From positions 49,866,318 to 49,930,317 of the forward strand of contig NC_089855.1 of the NCBI RefSeq assembly GCF_036373705.1: a stretch of DNA of 64,000 nucleotides, written 5' to 3'. Made by a program: the position numbers and the translations under genes. The DNA comes from Amia ocellicauda (lineage: Eukaryota > Chordata > Actinopteri > Amiiformes > Amiidae). How positions within the stretch are numbered: position 1 is the first letter of the stretch; the number at the start of each line of letters is the position of its first letter. Below are positions 63,261 to 64,000 of this stretch, one piece after another. The notes below the pieces were generated by a model. The model ran no database searches. It worked only from the letters and a program-made list of their open reading frames with translations, and was not told where the DNA came from.

Positions 63261-64000
63261 AAGGCAGAGTGGTATAATCAGTCTTCAACACTCTTTTATT
63301 GTACACCACCCTGAACCGTTTGTTTAGTGATCTATTTTCCAATGTGTACCCCTTTTTATTGTGATAGATCTGATTTCCGGCTGTAATAATCTCGCGAGGA
63401 GGCGCGTCTTTCTCGGTTACAAAACTTTGTACCAGGGTCGTCAGAGACTTGATGTTAATGAGCTTGTTGTTACAATGGTTCAGAGTGAAACCCTTAACTT
63501 TCATACAGGTCTTACCCGCAGCCGTTCTGTATGCGTAAGTCTTAGGACCCCCTGAAACAAACTCCACTATGTGGTCCTGAGGATCTAGCTCGCTCGTTAA
63601 CTCCCCAAGGTAGTCCCCGAGGGGAGGGACCCAATCCCCTGGCCTGGTGACAAAGATTACAGAGTCAGTATCATGATAGAGCGTGCGTTCCTGCAGCTGA
63701 TCCATTAAGTTGTACAGATCAAGCCGGGCGTAAGCCGTGGTAAAAACCGCTATGAAAACATTAACGTTTCCCTGTTTGGTGGGGAAATCTTTAGGGGCCC
63801 TCCACTGGACCTGTGCCACGTGGTCATTTAAGAATTGAAAGTGTGATACTGCATGTTGTTTGGAAAAGATAAATTCTATAAACTGTTCAGGGGTTTTAAT
63901 CAAGGTTGTGTTTAGACGGTTATTTCTTTCCCCAAACTTACGCCACAGACTGTTTAAAATCAGTTTGGACATTTGTCTCTTGGCGGGGTTTACAGTTATG
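63250..64000 (-). CDS. POLB: protein-primed DNA polymerase B (copy 3), C-terminal part
   Basis: The frame is open to the window end. It covers the C-terminal quarter with motif C (HDTDSV); the rest lies outside. Confidence 0.9.
   Translation of the reverse strand, partial: ITVNPAKRQMSKLILNSLWRKFGERNNRLNTTLIKTPEQFIEFIFSKQHAVSHFQFLNDHVAQVQWRAPKDFPTKQGNVNVFIAVFTTAYARLDLYNLMDQLQERTLYHDTDSVIFVTRPGDWVPPLGDYLGELTSELDPQDHIVEFVSGGPKTYAYRTAAGKTCMKVKGFTLNHCNNKLINIKSLTTLVQSFVTEKDAPPREIITAGNQIYHNKKGYTLENRSLNKRFRVVYNKRVLKTDYTTLPYGY

Larger units (their letters stand above)
55445..64000 (+). mobile_element. Polinton copy 3, broken (about one break visible; right part beyond window)
   Basis: Begins AGTAGATAG after CCTGTG (55439-55444), the same target as copies 1 and 2. 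The visible 8.6 kb follow copy 2 closely, including the shared break. The window ends inside POLB, so the right end and right target duplicate cannot be seen. Confidence 0.93.

Overview
The window is eukaryotic nuclear DNA, most likely from a vertebrate such as a fish or amphibian: the tRNA-Glu(CTC), tRNA-Gln(CTG) and tRNA-Ala(AGC) sequences are vertebrate-like, and vertebrate Polintons (adintovirus-like elements) sit between them. The exact species cannot be told from the sequence alone.

The background is a head-to-tail array of a roughly 3.52 kb unit that runs through the whole window. Each unit holds a tRNA-Gln gene (minus strand), a tRNA-Glu gene about 135 bp further on (plus strand), and a tRNA-Ala gene split in its anticodon loop by an insertion of about 1.83 kb. 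That insertion has TG...CA ends, a short inverted repeat, a 4-5 bp target duplication, a TATA box and an AATAAA signal, so it is best read as a solo LTR. It was present before the array expanded, because every unit carries it at the same base.

Three Polintons in the same orientation interrupt the array at 5723-22299, 32868-48564 and 55445-64000 (the last cut by the window end). All three sit in the same 6-bp target (CCTGTG), about 30 bp past a tRNA-Glu gene. Copy 1 looks whole. Copies 2 and 3 are broken and share about one break. Shared variants in the right flank of copies 1 and 2 indicate that one insertion was amplified with the tRNA array, giving a higher-order repeat of 22-27 kb. The near-perfect inverted ends and near-identical genes point to a young event.

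Polinton layout, left to right. Plus strand: inverted repeat with ATF/CRE-like sites, two unrecognised early genes, a Bcl-2-like gene, integrase with chromodomain, minor capsid (penton), a pVI/pX-like small protein, a basic core-like protein, major capsid and adenain-like protease. A shared polyadenylation zone follows. Minus strand: a conserved protein of unknown role, a small basic pX-like protein, packaging ATPase, protein-primed DNA polymerase B, a small ORF, and at the right end a candidate multi-exon gene followed by about 1.4 kb of non-coding DNA and the right inverted repeat. Late genes are packed with 1-6 bp gaps or short overlaps. Together they form an adenovirus-like set for replication, integration, particle formation and protein maturation, with early genes near the ends.
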